From Saprospiraceae bacterium (GTDB lineage: Bacteria > Bacteroidota > Bacteroidia > Chitinophagales > Saprospiraceae), in assembly GCA_016714785.1 (NCBI GenBank), contig JADKCC010000055.1:1-16978 (forward strand): a stretch of DNA of 16,978 nt. Direction: 5' to 3'. Below, in pieces: positions 16,643-16,978 of this stretch (its first letter is position 1; every line of letters begins with the position of its first letter). A program made the translations under genes and the position numbers. A model generated the notes under the pieces. The model saw only the letters and a list, made by a program, of their open reading frames with translations, was not told the origin of the DNA and did no database searches.

Positions 16643-16837
16643 ACAATGCACTATATGGTATTAAAAGGTCTTTTACTTTCGTGCTTTATTAAGTTTTTTT
16701 TAGTCTCAGTCTCAAAATAAGTATAACTACGCAGATGTCCAAGGCACTCTGCGGTAGTTGATATTGTACAGTTTTTTATCCCATGATCGCCCCATAGACA
16801 CCCGCATATCACGGATAAAAACTGCATGTAGCTCCAC

Positions 16838-16872
16838 TTTGTGTTCTTGGTATCTGATTATTTTATAATTTG
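16838..16872 (+). promoter_or_regulatory. Weak candidate promoter for the 16894 gene
   Basis: TTTG at 16838-16841 and TATAATTTG at 16864-16872 resemble the Bacteroidota -33 and -7 elements. The -7 box has one extra base against TAnnTTTG and the 22-base spacing is a little long. The start codon follows 21 bases after the -7 box. Confidence 0.25.
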
Positions 16873-16893
16873 ATAACCAAAACGAATTTCTAT

Positions 16894-16978
16894 ATGAACT
16901 TTTCTTTGACAACTTTTTGGAAGGTAATGGCGGTGGCTGTTGTGATGATTTTTTTCTATGATTCAGCATTTGCTCAGA
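16894..16978 (+). CDS. Exported protein, N-terminus only (cut by window end)
   Basis: ATG 16894 opens MNFSLTTFWK followed by VMAVAVVMIFFYDSAFAQ: a short polar/basic start, a hydrophobic core of about 13 residues and a small-residue A-F-A cleavage site with Q at +1, very typical for Bacteroidota exported proteins. Nothing beyond the signal peptide is in the window, so no function can be given. Position after a LytTR gene suggests a regulated target or another periplasmic sensor. The open - strand frame covering 16727-16969 overlaps it and has no such features. Confidence 0.7.
   Translation, partial: MNFSLTTFWKVMAVAVVMIFFYDSAFAQ

Noticed and set aside
16727..16969. 80-codon open frame on the - strand at the window end
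   Set aside because: It overlaps a strong + strand signal peptide at 16894 and shows low-complexity, unfolded-looking composition.

Overview
The window looks like a low-GC chromosomal segment of a Bacteroidota bacterium, most likely from the Saprospiria/Chitinophagia side of the phylum. The evidence is a type IX secretion (T9SS) type B sorting domain, SprB-like adhesin repeats, a periplasmic TPR / HisKA_2 sensor kinase, LytTR regulators, A-rich start regions and a TAnnTTTG-type promoter. Every gene I can support lies on the + strand. I see no rRNA, tRNA, CRISPR array or insertion sequence.

The dominant property is that almost every gene is broken by single-base indels or by in-frame stops, yet protein-level continuity can be followed across the breaks. 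I therefore describe whole loci (typed pseudogene) and, for large loci, the longest readable pieces (typed CDS). Breaks are spread evenly and often fall in homopolymers, so an error-rich assembly is the simplest explanation. True decay is not excluded.

Layout. 1-535: 3' part of a receiver-LytTR response regulator. 714-1387: exported beta-strand-rich, probably outer-membrane, protein. About 1564-3607: large lipoprotein-like protein with a helical 'KNR' region, MORN repeats and a charged tail. 3655-4425: lipoprotein with a LamG/ConA-like fold, interrupted only by one TGA. About 4512-9806: secreted M43 (pappalysin-type) metalloprotease, PPC-like domains, nine SprB-like repeats of about 224 bp and a T9SS type B C-terminal domain; its 5' end (signal peptide) is missing. 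9832-11164: exported TPR-like / MORN protein, with a C-terminal continuation or separate small gene to 11525. 11728-13625: periplasmic-TPR, HisKA_2/HATPase sensor kinase. 13955-15659: exported protein paralogous to the 1564-3607 protein in its helical region. 15909-16005: a 3'-end remnant of a second copy of the kinase. 16248-16587: stand-alone LytTR regulator. 16894-end: start of an exported protein.

The genes suggest a cell-surface locus (protease/adhesin, lipoproteins, MORN proteins) embedded between two-component regulators of the kinase/LytTR kind. The most interesting structural signal is a direct repeat of about 200 bp (kinase 3' end plus its downstream spacer) that brackets the 13955-15659 gene.
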